NCBI RefSeq assembly: GCF_900102745.1
Contig: NZ_FMZF01000002.1
Span: 1 to 64,000 of the forward strand
Direction: 5' to 3'
DNA: 64,000 nucleotides
From: Geodermatophilus telluris
GTDB lineage: Bacteria; Actinomycetota; Actinomycetes; Mycobacteriales; Geodermatophilaceae
Positions 37,346 to 49,305 of this stretch are shown in pieces; positions within the stretch are counted from its first letter, which is position 1, and every line of letters begins with the position of its first letter. The notes under the pieces are model-generated. The model did not search any database. It worked only from the letters and a program-made list of their open reading frames with translations, and was not told where the DNA came from. The position numbers and the translations under genes are program-made.

Positions 37346-38962
37346 TCAGCTGGACGGCGCGCGGTCGGCGAACCGGCTGCGCAGGTCCTTCTTGGAGAAC
37401 TTGCCGACGCTGGTCTTGGGCACCTCGTCGATGAACTCCACCGCGTCGGGCATCCACCACTTGGCCACCAGCGGCTTGAGGTGGTCCAGGATCTCCTGCT
37501 CGGTGGCGTCCTCGCCCTCCCGCAGCACGACGCAGGCCAGCGGCCGCTCGTCCCACTTCGGGTGCGGGATGCCGACGACCGCGGCCTCCTTCACCTTCGG
37601 GTGGCTCATGATCGCGTTCTCCAGGTCGACCGAGCTGATCCACTCGCCGCCGGACTTGATCAGGTCCTTGGTGCGGTCGGCGATCCGGATGGAGCCGAAG
37701 GAGTCCATGGCCGCGACGTCGCCGGTGCGCATCCAGCCGTCCTCGGTGGTGAGCTCCACGCCGGCGTCGGGGTTGTAGTAGTCCTGCGCGCACCACGGGC
37801 CGCGCACCTGCAGCTCGCCGGTGGCCTGGTCGTCCCACGCCTGCGGCTCGAGGCTGTCGGCGTCGACGATGCGCGCCTCGACGCCGAGGAACGGGATGCC
37901 GGCGCGGGCGCGCTGGTCGGCCTTGGCCGCGTCGTCGAGGTCGTCGAAGCGGGGCGGCAGGATGCCCGAGGAGGCGACCGGGTGGGTCTCGGTCATGCCC
38001 CACGCCTGCAGGATCGGCAGCCCGACCTGCTCGCGGTAGGCCTCGCTGAGCGCCTTGGGCACCGCCGACCCGCCGCAGCCGATGTCGCGCAGCTTGTGCG
38101 GCTTGCCGGCCAGGTGCGGCAGCACGCCCTGCCAGATCGTCGGCACGCCGGCGGTGAAGGTGACGCCCTCGTCGAGGATCAGCTTGGCCAGTGCCTCGGG
38201 CTGCATCATCGAGCCGGGCATGACCAGCGAGGAGCCGGCGGCCGGCGCGGCCTGGGCGATGCCCCACGCGTTGGCGTGGAACATCGGCACCACCGGCATG
38301 GCGACGTCGCGGATGCCGAGCCCGAACGCGTTCGGCGCCATCACGCCGGTGGTGTGCAGCCACGTGGACCGGTGCGTGTAGACGACGCCCTTGGGGTTGC
38401 CGGTGGTGCCGCTCGTGTAGCACATCGACGCGGCGCGGTACTCGTCGGTGACGTGGAAGTCGACGGGGGAGGCCTCGGCCAGCAGCGCCTCGTAGTCGAG
38501 CACGCGGGGGTCGTCGGGGATCTCGTTGTCCCCGCCGTCGTCCATGACCACCACGTGCCGGACGGTCTTCATCGTGTCGATCAGCGGCCACAGCAGCGGC
38601 AGCACCGTGCGGTCGACGAAGACGACCTCGTCCTCGGCGTGGTTGGCGATGTAGGTCAGCTGCTCGGGGAACAGCCGGATGTTGAGGGTGTGCAGCACCC
38701 GGCCGGACGACGGCGCGGCGAAGTACAGCTCGAGGTGGCGCTGGCTGTTCCAGCCGAAGGTGCCCACCCGGCCGTCCTCGCTGATGCCGAGGTCGTCGAG
38801 CACGCCACCGAGCCGGCGGGTCCGCTCGGCCCACTCGGCGTAGGTGACCCGGGTGACGCCGTTCGGGCCGTTGGTCGCGATCGTCCCGTCGCCGTAGTGC
38901 TGCTCGACGTGCCGGAAGATCGCGTCGATCGTGAGAGGGAAGTCCTGCATGAGCCCGCGCAT
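37346..38962 (-). CDS. long-chain fatty acyl-CoA synthetase, copy 1
   Basis: 538 aa ANL-superfamily ligase. The P-loop/AMP motif is YTSGTTGNPKGVVYTHRS (about residue 180), followed by VPMFHANAWG, the A5 motif WGMTETHPVASS, the hinge GWMRTGDVAAMD..IRIADRTKDLIKSGGEWIS, and the C-terminal catalytic Lys in KTSVGKFSKKDLR. It activates a fatty acid to acyl-CoA. The ATG start is set by CACGAT 6 bases upstream and by alignment with the neighbouring copy, which has exactly the same length. Confidence 0.92.
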   Translation of the reverse strand: MRGLMQDFPLTIDAIFRHVEQHYGDGTIATNGPNGVTRVTYAEWAERTRRLGGVLDDLGISEDGRVGTFGWNSQRHLELYFAAPSSGRVLHTLNIRLFPEQLTYIANHAEDEVVFVDRTVLPLLWPLIDTMKTVRHVVVMDDGGDNEIPDDPRVLDYEALLAEASPVDFHVTDEYRAASMCYTSGTTGNPKGVVYTHRSTWLHTTGVMAPNAFGLGIRDVAMPVVPMFHANAWGIAQAAPAAGSSLVMPGSMMQPEALAKLILDEGVTFTAGVPTIWQGVLPHLAGKPHKLRDIGCGGSAVPKALSEAYREQVGLPILQAWGMTETHPVASSGILPPRFDDLDDAAKADQRARAGIPFLGVEARIVDADSLEPQAWDDQATGELQVRGPWCAQDYYNPDAGVELTTEDGWMRTGDVAAMDSFGSIRIADRTKDLIKSGGEWISSVDLENAIMSHPKVKEAAVVGIPHPKWDERPLACVVLREGEDATEQEILDHLKPLVAKWWMPDAVEFIDEVPKTSVGKFSKKDLRSRFADRAPSS

Positions 38963-38968
38963 GGCCGC

Positions 38969-38991
38969 ATCGTGCCAGTGACCGGGCTCAC
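38969..38991 (-). promoter_or_regulatory. leaderless promoter with operator dyad, copy 1
   Basis: On the reverse strand, GTGAGCCCGGTCAC (38991-38978), an imperfect dyad, precedes CACGAT (38974-38969), which is 6 bases before the ATG. The same arrangement is conserved upstream of the paralogue at 40650-40672. Confidence 0.5.
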
Positions 38992-39026
38992 GCTCCACAG
39001 CTGGGCGGACCGTCCCGTCCGCTGCC

Positions 39027-40643
39027 TCAGGTCGGCAGCGGGTACTCCGCGAACCGGCTGCGCAGGTCCTTCTTGCTGAACTTGCCGACGCTGGTCTTGG
39101 GCACCTCGTCGATGAACTCCACCGCGTCCGGCAGCCACCACTTCGCCACCAGGGGCCGCAGGTGCTCCACGAGCTCCTCGGCGGTGAGCGTCGCGCCCGG
39201 CCGCAGCACGACGCAGGCCAGCGGTCGCTCGTCCCACTTGGGGTGCGGGATGCCGACGACGGCGGCCTCGGCGACCGCCGGGTGGCTCATGATCGCGTTC
39301 TCCAGGTCGACCGAGCTGATCCACTCGCCGCCGGACTTGATCAGGTCCTTGGTGCGGTCGGCGATCCGGATGGAGCCGAAGGAGTCCATGGCCGCGACGT
39401 CGCCGGTGCGCATCCAGCCGTCCTCGGTGGACAGCACCACGCCCGGGTCGGGGTCGTGGTAGTCGGCGGCGCACCACGGGCCGCGCACCTGCAGCTCGCC
39501 GGTGCTCTCGTCGTCCCAGGGCAGCGCGTCGGTGGTGCCCGGCTCCACGACGCGGGCCTCGACGCCGAACACCGGGATCCCGGCCCGCGCCCGCTGCGTC
39601 GCCTTGGTGTCCTCGTCGGCGTCGGCGAAGCGGTGCGGCACCAGCGCCAGGGAGGCCACCGGCGAGGTCTCGGTCATGCCCCAGCCCTGCAGCAGCGGCA
39701 GGCCCACCTGCTCCCGGTAGGCCTCCGACAGCGCGCGCGGCACCGCGGAGCCGCCGCAGGTGATCCGCCGCAGCTTGTGCTCGCGGCCGGCCAGGTGCGG
39801 CAGCACGCCCTGCCAGATCGTCGGCACGCCCGCGGTGAACGTCACGCCCTCGGCCACCATCAGGTCGGCCAGAGCCTCGGGCTGCATCACCGGCCCGGGG
39901 AAGACCAGCCCCGCGCCCGCCGCGGGGGCCGCGTAGGGGATGCCCCAGGCGTTGGCGTGGAACATCGGCACGATCGCCATCGCGACGTCGTCGACGGACA
40001 GCGCCAGCGCGTTGCCGCTGAGCACGGCCATCGTGTGCAGGTACGTGGAGCGGTGCGAGTAGACGACGCCCTTGGGGTTGCCGGTGGTGCCGCTCGTGTA
40101 GCACATCGAGGCGGCCCGCCACTCGTCGCGGACGCCGAACTCCGCCGGGGACGCCTGCGCCAGCAGGTCCTCGTAGTCGAGCACCCGCGGGTCGTCGGGG
40201 ACCTCCGCGTCGCCGCCGTCGTCCATGACCACCACGTGCCGGACGGTCTTCATCGTGTCGACCAGCGGCCACAGCAGCGGCAGCAGGCTCCGGTCGACGA
40301 AGACGACCTCGTCCTCGGCGTGGTCGGCGACGTGGGTGATCTGCTCGGGGAACAGCCGGATGTTGAGGGTGTGCAGCACCCGGCCGGTGCAGGGGGCGGC
40401 GAAGTAGAGCTCCATGTGCCGGGTGGAGTTCCAGGCGAAGGTGCCCACCCGGCCGTCGTCGGTGACGCCGAGGGTGTCGAGCACCCCGCCCAGCCGCCGG
40501 GTCCGCGCCGCCCACTCCGCGTAGGTGGTGCGCCGGACGCCGCCGGGGCCGTTGCTGACCAGCTCCCGGTCGCCGTGGTGGTCCTCGGCGTAGCGGAAGA
40601 TGGCGTCGATGGTGAGCGGGGTGTCCTGCATCAGGCCGCGCAT
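39027..40643 (-). CDS. long-chain fatty acyl-CoA synthetase, copy 2
   Basis: 538 aa, the same length as copy 1 and similar from end to end, with long identical blocks such as the hinge region SFGSIRIADRTKDLIKSGGE. The AMP motif YTSGTTGNPKGVVYSHRS, WGMTETSPVAS and the catalytic Lys in KTSVGKFSKKDLR are intact, so both copies look active. Differences cluster in the acyl-pocket half, for example MAVLSGNALALSVDD against TGVMAPNAFGLGIRD. It is 64 bases upstream of copy 1 on the same strand. Confidence 0.92.
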   Translation of the reverse strand: MRGLMQDTPLTIDAIFRYAEDHHGDRELVSNGPGGVRRTTYAEWAARTRRLGGVLDTLGVTDDGRVGTFAWNSTRHMELYFAAPCTGRVLHTLNIRLFPEQITHVADHAEDEVVFVDRSLLPLLWPLVDTMKTVRHVVVMDDGGDAEVPDDPRVLDYEDLLAQASPAEFGVRDEWRAASMCYTSGTTGNPKGVVYSHRSTYLHTMAVLSGNALALSVDDVAMAIVPMFHANAWGIPYAAPAAGAGLVFPGPVMQPEALADLMVAEGVTFTAGVPTIWQGVLPHLAGREHKLRRITCGGSAVPRALSEAYREQVGLPLLQGWGMTETSPVASLALVPHRFADADEDTKATQRARAGIPVFGVEARVVEPGTTDALPWDDESTGELQVRGPWCAADYHDPDPGVVLSTEDGWMRTGDVAAMDSFGSIRIADRTKDLIKSGGEWISSVDLENAIMSHPAVAEAAVVGIPHPKWDERPLACVVLRPGATLTAEELVEHLRPLVAKWWLPDAVEFIDEVPKTSVGKFSKKDLRSRFAEYPLPT

Positions 40644-40649
40644 GGCCGC

Positions 40650-40672
40650 ATCCTGGCAGTGACCCAGGTCAC
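40650..40672 (-). promoter_or_regulatory. leaderless promoter with operator dyad, copy 2
   Basis: GTGACCTGGGTCAC (40672-40659) is a perfect 6-bp-arm dyad with a 2-base centre. CAGGAT (40655-40650) follows, 6 bases before the ATG at 40643. The distance from dyad to start, 16 bases, is identical in copy 1, which suggests a shared repressor. Confidence 0.55.
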
Positions 40673-40694
40673 CCGGTAGGCCCCGGTCGGGTGC

Positions 40695-41891
40695 TCACGG
40701 GGTGAGGACGACGGGCAGCTCGGCCAGGCCGCGGATGACGAACTCCGGACGGCGCCGCGCCGGGCGGGCCAGCTCGAGGTCGCGGGTGCGGGCGAGCAGC
40801 GCGCCGAAGGAGGCCTGCAGCTCCACCCGGGCCAGCGGGGCGCCGATGCAGAAGTGCACACCGGCGCCGAAGGAGACGTGCGGGTTCTCGGTGCGCCCGA
40901 CGTCGAGGGTGTCGGGGTCGGGGAAGACGGCGGGGTCGCGGTTGGCCGCGCCGAGCAGCGCGGCGACCTTCTGGCCCGCCCGCACGGTGACCCCGCCCAG
41001 CTCGACATCGGCGGTGGCGGTGCGCTCGAACAGCTGCAGCGGCGAGTCGAAGCGCATCAGCTCCTCGACGGCGGTCGGCAGGAGGGCGGGGTCCGCCCGC
41101 AGCCGCTGCAGCTGGTCGCGGTGCTCGAGCAGCGCGAGCAGGCCGTTGCCGCTGACGTTGACCGTCGCCTCGTGGCCCGCGTTGAGCAGCAGGACGCAGG
41201 TGGTGACCAGCTCGTCCTCGGTCAGCCGGTCGCCCTCGGCGTCGCGGACGGTCACCAGGTGGGTGAGCAGGTCCTCGCGCGGGGTCCGGCGCCGCTCGGC
41301 GGCCAGCTCCCGGAGGTAGCCGACGAACTCCGCGGCGGCCCGCTCGGCGGCGTCCTCGACGGCCTCGGTGCGGCCGTACTCGTACATCTTCACGATGGCG
41401 TTGGACCACGGCCGCAGCAGCGGCCGGTCGGCCTCCGGGACGCCGAGCAGCTCGGCGATGACGCCCACCGGGAGCTGCTCGGCCATCCCGGACAGGACGT
41501 CGACGGGTTCGCTGCCGCTGGAGCGCTCGACCAGGCCGTCGGCCAGCTCGGCGGCGTAGCGCTGCACCCACGGCCGCAGCCGCTCCACGTGCCCGCGGGC
41601 GAACGCGGCGCTGACCAGCCGGCGCAGCCGGGTGTGGTCGGGTGGCTCCATCTCCAGCAGCGCGTTGCGGTGGACCAGGTTGAACGCGCCGAACCGGTCG
41701 GCGGGCTCCCGGTCCCGCCAGATGCGGCCCAGCCGCCGGTCACGCAGCACGGCGTTGCTCTCCGCGTGGGTGAACGCCAGCCACAGCCCCAGGCCCTCGT
41801 GCCACTGCACCGGCGCGACCGCGCGGGCGGCGGCGAAGGCGGGGTAGGGGTCGGCGACGACGGCCGGGTCGGTGAGGTCCAGCGGTGCCAC
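40695..41891 (-). CDS. cytochrome P450
   Basis: 398 aa bacterial class I P450. The heme loop FGAGVHFCIGAPLAR carries the axial Cys. The I-helix is LLNAGHEATVN (AGHEAT in place of AGHETT) and the ExxR motif lies in VEELMRFDSP. It needs separate ferredoxin partners, which are not in the window. The substrate is unknown. The start GTG (41891) is chosen because TAGGGT ends 7 bases before it; another GTG at 41900 would overlap that spacing. Confidence 0.92.
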   Translation of the reverse strand: MAPLDLTDPAVVADPYPAFAAARAVAPVQWHEGLGLWLAFTHAESNAVLRDRRLGRIWRDREPADRFGAFNLVHRNALLEMEPPDHTRLRRLVSAAFARGHVERLRPWVQRYAAELADGLVERSSGSEPVDVLSGMAEQLPVGVIAELLGVPEADRPLLRPWSNAIVKMYEYGRTEAVEDAAERAAAEFVGYLRELAAERRRTPREDLLTHLVTVRDAEGDRLTEDELVTTCVLLLNAGHEATVNVSGNGLLALLEHRDQLQRLRADPALLPTAVEELMRFDSPLQLFERTATADVELGGVTVRAGQKVAALLGAANRDPAVFPDPDTLDVGRTENPHVSFGAGVHFCIGAPLARVELQASFGALLARTRDLELARPARRRPEFVIRGLAELPVVLTP

Positions 41892-41898
41892 GGACGGC

Positions 41899-41904
41899 AC
41901 CCTA
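41899..41904 (-). promoter_or_regulatory. -10 hexamer of the P450 leaderless promoter
   Basis: TAGGGT on the reverse strand is 7 bases before the GTG at 41891. It is an almost ideal actinobacterial -10. Confidence 0.55.
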
Positions 41905-41933
41905 GGCGGCGCGGAGCGGCGCCGAGGCCCACC

Positions 41934-41939
41934 TACGCT
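41934..41939 (+). promoter_or_regulatory. -10 hexamer of a leaderless promoter
   Basis: TACGCT is 7 bases before the ATG at 41947. It lies back to back with the P450 promoter in a 55-base divergent region. Confidence 0.5.
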
Positions 41940-41946
41940 GGGCCGC

Positions 41947-42882
41947 ATGGCCCGATCCGCGACCCGCCGCCGTCCCGCGTCCGCACCCGTCGCCGAGGGG
42001 ATCAACCCCAAGGCCCCGTGCCCGTGCGGGTCGGGCCGCCGGTACAAGCACTGCCACGGCTCGGGCTACGCGCCGCCGGTGACCCGTCCCTTCGAGGGCC
42101 TGCCCGGCGAGCCCGACTGGGTGGCGCTGCGCGAGCTGGTGCCGGCCGCCACCGCGCCCCTGAGGACGACCGGGGGGCGGGACGTCACCCTCGCCAGCGT
42201 GCTGCCCGGCGGCGCTCCCGCGCTGGTCCGCAGCAACGGCGAGATCCTGCTCGGCGTCCAGCTGCAGGCCGCCTCCGACGACGTCAGCCGTGACATCGGC
42301 ACCGCGCTGGCCGCCGCCCTGGAGGCCCCGGCGGGCGCGCCGGTGGACCCGGGCCCGGTCGGCGCGGCCGGCTCCTCCGGGCCGCGGCTGCAGGAGCTGC
42401 TCGACCTGTCCGCGCCGCTCGAGGTCACCGTGCACGAGGACTTCGGCTTCTGGCTCGAGGGCACCGACGCCGGTGCCGCGGCCCGGGCCGGCCTGGAGCG
42501 GGCCAACGAGGCCGTGCTGCCCACCGAGCGGCTCGAGGGCCTCGGCGCCGCCTACTGGGTCCGGCCCGGCAGCGAGCGCGCCCACCTGCGCTGGGTGCGC
42601 CCGGAGGCGGAGGAGCCGCTGCTCGACGCGCTCGCCCGGCTCTCGGCGTCCGAGCAGCTGCTGCTGGGGGAGGGCACCCGCTACGCCGGTGCCTTCCGTG
42701 CGCACGGCCTGGTCGTGCCGGTCTGGGACCTGCCCGCCGACACCCCGGCCGCGGAGTGGACCGGCCCGGCCGCCGAGTTCGGCGCCCGGCTGGAGCAGGC
42801 GCTCACCGTGACCGACCCGCTCACCGCCGACGAGCGCCGCGCCCGCGCCGGCCTGCTGTCCCGCCAGGTCACCCTCCGCTAG
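41947..42882 (+). CDS. DUF5926-type protein with SEC-C zinc motif
   Basis: 311 aa. An Arg/Ala-rich N-terminus leads to the SEC-C motif APCPCGSGRRYKHCHG (about residues 31-46), a CxCx8CH zinc site known from SecA and stand-alone proteins. The remaining about 260 residues (LRTTGGRDVTLASVLPGG, FGFWLEGTDAGAAARAGLERAN, AYWVRPGSERAHLRWV) match the actinobacterial DUF5926 layout. Function unknown. Confidence 0.85.
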   Translation: MARSATRRRPASAPVAEGINPKAPCPCGSGRRYKHCHGSGYAPPVTRPFEGLPGEPDWVALRELVPAATAPLRTTGGRDVTLASVLPGGAPALVRSNGEILLGVQLQAASDDVSRDIGTALAAALEAPAGAPVDPGPVGAAGSSGPRLQELLDLSAPLEVTVHEDFGFWLEGTDAGAAARAGLERANEAVLPTERLEGLGAAYWVRPGSERAHLRWVRPEAEEPLLDALARLSASEQLLLGEGTRYAGAFRAHGLVVPVWDLPADTPAAEWTGPAAEFGARLEQALTVTDPLTADERRARAGLLSRQVTLR

Positions 42883-42896
42883 GACCGGCCGCAGGG

Positions 42897-43019
42897 TCTC
42901 CCCGCCGCAGGTCGTGCTCTGCCCCGCCAGGCGGGGCAGAGCACGACCCTCCGTGGGACCACCCGTGCCCGCTCCTTCGTGCTCTGCCCCGCTCCCGAGG
43001 GCAGAGCACGACCTGCGGC
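42897..43019. repeat. nested palindromes between convergent genes
   Basis: 42911-42947 has 18-bp perfect arms around a single A. 42978-43010 is a second hairpin with 12-bp arms CGTGCTCTGCCC/GGGCAGAGCACG. A 20-bp perfect inverted pair (42905-42924 and 42999-43018) spans both. The four alternating copies of GTGCTCTGCCC can fold in more than one way, and the region likely terminates transcription from both sides. Confidence 0.8.
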
Positions 43020-43038
43020 CGGGGTGACCTGGCCCGGG

Positions 43039-44259
43039 CTAGGGGAGCGGGTCGCGCGCCACGGGGCAGGACATGCACCGCGGCCCGCCGCGGCCGCTGC
43101 CGAGCTCCGAGCCCGCGATCCGGACCACCTCGATGCCGGCGGCCTCGAGCGCGGCGTTGGTGACCGTGTTCCGCTCGTAGGCGACCGCCAGCCGCGGCGC
43201 CAGCGCCAGGGTGTTGTTGCCGTCGTCCCACTGCTCGCGCTCGGCGGTCACCGGGTCCAGGCCGGTGTCGATCACCCGCAGCCGGTCGATGCCCATCGCT
43301 GCCGCGGCGGCGGCGAGGAACGGCTGCGGCCCGCGGACGACCAGGTCGGTGGTGTCGTCGTCGTCCGGTGCGGTGTCGGCGGTGACGGTCCAGGCGACCA
43401 GCGAGCCGGCGACGGCGGGGTAGACGACCATCGCGTCGACGTCGACCATCGTGGCGACGGTGTCCAGGTGCATCGTGGCCCGCTGCTGGGCGATCGGGAC
43501 GACGAGCACCGTGTGCGCCAGCCCGCGGGCGAACACCCGCCGGGCCAGCCGCTCCGCGCCACCCGGCGTCGTCCGCTCCCCGACGCCCACGGCCAGCACC
43601 CCGGGCGCCAGCAGCAGCACGTCGCCGCCCTCGAGGTGCTCCAGCGACGCGTCGTAGAGCTGCTCCACCCCGGCGAAGCGCGGGTGGTGGGTGGCCACCG
43701 CCCGGGCGATCGTCGCCTCCCGGTGCCGCGCCGGCATGGCCAGCGAGGCCACCGCGACCTGGTCGCCCACCCACACCGACGAGTCGCGGGTGAACAGCAG
43801 GTTGGGCAGCGGCGGGACGACGAAGTCCCCGCGCTCCATGAGCCGGTAGGCCAGCCCGCTGCCGCCGCGCAGCTCGTCGTGGGCCAGACCGGCGATGAGC
43901 GTGGTGGCCAGGTCGCCGGGCGCCAGGCCCGACAGGTGCGCCACCGCGGCCCGCCGCAGGGTGGCGCCCAGCCGCGGGTCGTCGACCGCGGCGGCCACCA
44001 GCTCGTCGCGGGCCCCGGGGTGCTCGAGGACGTCGGTCAGCAGCCGGTCGAGGTGCAGCACCTCGACGCCGCGCTCGGCCAGCGCGGCGGCGAAGGCGTC
44101 GTGCTCCTCCTGCGCCCGGGCCACCCACGGCACCCCGTCGAAGAGCAGCTCGTCGGTGTTGCGCGGCGTGAGCCGGCGCAGCTCGGCGCCGGGCCGGTGC
44201 AGGACGACGGTGCGCAGCCGCCCGACCTCGCTGGTCACGCCGAGCGGACGGGGGCCCAT
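43039..44259 (-). CDS. arcA: arginine deiminase
   Basis: 406 aa guanidino-group hydrolase. [35 protein letters not shown] and [22 protein letters not shown] are signature blocks; [18 protein letters not shown] contains the catalytic His. [15 protein letters not shown] near the C-terminus carries the nucleophilic Cys. It converts arginine to citrulline and ammonia. No ornithine carbamoyltransferase or carbamate kinase is adjacent, so the full ADI pathway is not shown here. Confidence 0.93.
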   Translation of the reverse strand: MGPRPLGVTSEVGRLRTVVLHRPGAELRRLTPRNTDELLFDGVPWVARAQEEHDAFAAALAERGVEVLHLDRLLTDVLEHPGARDELVAAAVDDPRLGATLRRAAVAHLSGLAPGDLATTLIAGLAHDELRGGSGLAYRLMERGDFVVPPLPNLLFTRDSSVWVGDQVAVASLAMPARHREATIARAVATHHPRFAGVEQLYDASLEHLEGGDVLLLAPGVLAVGVGERTTPGGAERLARRVFARGLAHTVLVVPIAQQRATMHLDTVATMVDVDAMVVYPAVAGSLVAWTVTADTAPDDDDTTDLVVRGPQPFLAAAAAAMGIDRLRVIDTGLDPVTAEREQWDDGNNTLALAPRLAVAYERNTVTNAALEAAGIEVVRIAGSELGSGRGGPRCMSCPVARDPLP

Positions 44260-44368
44260 GCCGCCCGAGGCTGGCACAGCCGGGGTCCCGCTGCCGGGCG
44301 GCGCCACCCGATCGGGCACAGTGGCCGGCGAGGGGACACCGCCGTCCCACGACCCCGGGAGGACCCGC

Positions 44369-45136
44369 GTGCACCTGTTCGACCTCACCGGGAAGGTCGC
44401 CGTCGTCACCGGCGGCACCCGCGGCATCGGCCTGATGATGGCCCGCGGGCTGCTGCAGGCCGGGGCGTCGGTCTACGTCAGCTCGCGCAAGCCCGAGGCC
44501 GGCGAGCAGGCCGTCGCGGAGCTGTCGGAGCACGGCCGGGTCGAGTCGATCCCGGCCGACGTCAGCACCGAGGCCGAGTGCGTGCGGCTGGCCGAGGAGG
44601 TGGGCCGGCGCGAGGAGCGCGTCCACGTGCTGGTGAACAACGCCGGCGCGACGTGGGGCGAGCCGTTCGAGACCTTCCCGGCCTCGGCGTGGGACAAGGT
44701 GCTCGACCTCAACGTCAAGGCGCCGTTCTTCCTCACCCGCGCGATGGTGCCGCTGCTCGAGGCGGCCGCCAGCGACGACGACCCGGCTCGGGTGGTCAAC
44801 GTCGGCAGCATCGACGGCCTGCACGTGCCGCAGCTGCCCACGTACTCGTACTCGTCGAGCAAGGCCGCGGTGCACCAGCTGACCCGGCACCTGGCCAAGG
44901 AGCTCGGGCCGCGGCGGATCACCGTCAACGCCGTCGCCCCGGGCCCGTTCGAGTCGAAGATGATGGCCGCCACGCTGGCCGCCCGCGGCGACGAGATCGC
45001 CGCCAGCTCGCCGCTGGGCCGCATCGGCCGGCCCGACGACATGGCCGGCGTCGTCGTCTACCTGGCCAGCCGCGCCGGCGCGTACGTCACCGGTGCGGTG
45101 ATCCCGGTCGACGGCGGGCGGGCCACCACCCTCTGA
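44369..45136 (+). CDS. SDR family oxidoreductase, RhlG-like
   Basis: 255 aa classical [23 protein letters not shown] is the nucleotide-binding motif, NNAG (about residue 91) is intact, and the catalytic Ser and [13 protein letters not shown] (about 165) are present, followed by [13 protein letters not shown]. The RhlG-like layout suggests a 3-oxoacyl or similar carbonyl substrate, unproven. The GTG start has GGGAGGA upstream. It is divergent from arcA. Confidence 0.85.
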   Translation: MHLFDLTGKVAVVTGGTRGIGLMMARGLLQAGASVYVSSRKPEAGEQAVAELSEHGRVESIPADVSTEAECVRLAEEVGRREERVHVLVNNAGATWGEPFETFPASAWDKVLDLNVKAPFFLTRAMVPLLEAAASDDDPARVVNVGSIDGLHVPQLPTYSYSSSKAAVHQLTRHLAKELGPRRITVNAVAPGPFESKMMAATLAARGDEIAASSPLGRIGRPDDMAGVVVYLASRAGAYVTGAVIPVDGGRATTL

Positions 45137-45169
45137 GGAAGGCCCCGACGGTACGGCTGCCCTGAGCCG

Positions 45170-48529
<3,360 letters not shown>

Positions 48530-48536
48530 GGGCCGG

Positions 48537-48542
48537 ATCCTG
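48537..48542 (-). promoter_or_regulatory. -10-like hexamer of a leaderless promoter
   Basis: CAGGAT on the reverse strand, 7 bases upstream of the regulator start at 48529. Confidence 0.45.
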
Positions 48543-48657
48543 GCAGGTCCGGGCGGGTGGCGGGAGGGGGTGCACCGCCAAGCCGGCCGCAAGCGGCGGC
48601 CAAGTCGCCCCCGCCAGGGTCGGCGCCGTCCCCGACCCGTCCCTCCCAGGAGCCCCC

Positions 48658-48780
48658 GTGACGCAGGCCGCCGACCCGGTGCGGCACCGGCTGCCCAAGA
48701 ACCTGCGCCGGCGGGCCGCCACCCCACCGGCCCTGCCCCCTCCGGGCTGGGACGCCTCGCGCGACGACCAGGTGACCTGA
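48658..48780 (+). CDS. possible 40-aa small protein
   Basis: A GTG preceded by AGGAG starts a 40-residue basic, Pro-rich peptide containing VRHRLPKNLRRRAATPPALP. It is divergent from the BTAD regulator. The last 18 bases fall in dispersed repeat copy C, which weakens the case for a real gene. Confidence 0.35.
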   Translation: MTQAADPVRHRLPKNLRRRAATPPALPPPGWDASRDDQVT

Positions 48781-48852
48781 TCGTGCGGTGTCCCACCCGA
48801 CCGTGGGACGTCGGGGAGGACGCGCCATGACCAGGTCACCTGGTCATGGCGC
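48763..48852. repeat. dispersed structured repeat, copy C
   Basis: CCAGGTGACCTGATCG on the left, then the core GTCCCACCCGACCGTGGGAC (48790-48809), then a 31-bp palindrome at 48822-48852 with 15-bp arms ending CCAGGT/ACCTGG. It shares the core with copies A and B; the flanking palindrome has different bases but keeps pairing. Confidence 0.75.
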
Positions 48853-48859
48853 AGACGGC

Positions 48860-49168
48860 TCAGGCGGGGACGGTGGCCGCCGAGACGAAGCCCTGCAGCG
48901 GGTGGATCTCCGGCGGGTCGGTGATGCCGACCTCCTCGAGGACGGGCGCGAGCTGCTCGCCGAATCGCCGGCAGGAGTCCTCGGACTCCCACACGTCGAT
49001 GATGCGGAAGCCCTGCGGCCCCTGTCCCGCGAGGTGCACGAGCAGGCCGCCGACCGGCCAGTCGGCCGGTTGCTCCATGCGGTCCCGGCCGCCGGTGAAG
49101 CGCCGGACGGCGTCTTCGTACCGCTGCTGCGTGACGGTCGGTCCCTGGAGCACGAGCACGATGGGCAC
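48860..49168 (-). CDS. dimeric alpha/beta-barrel (ABM-like) protein
   Basis: 102 aa. MPIVLVLQGPTVTQQRYEDA, then GLLVHLAGQGPQGFRIIDVW and EDSCRRFGEQLAPVLEEVG give the beta-alpha-beta-beta pattern of small antibiotic-biosynthesis-monooxygenase/EthD-type barrels. No catalytic residues are obvious. The GTG start has GAGGAGG upstream. It stands alone before the GT2 operon. Confidence 0.65.
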   Translation of the reverse strand: MPIVLVLQGPTVTQQRYEDAVRRFTGGRDRMEQPADWPVGGLLVHLAGQGPQGFRIIDVWESEDSCRRFGEQLAPVLEEVGITDPPEIHPLQGFVSAATVPA

Positions 49169-49305
49169 GGCGACCTCCTCGTCGGTCCTGCGGGTGCGGG
49201 GACCGTAGGACCGGGCGAGGCGCCGTCGACCGGACGGGTCCGTCCGCCCGGGAGCGTCCCGCGTGCCACCACCCGCCGGAGTCGCCGCGCCCGCCGGAGG
49301 ACCTC

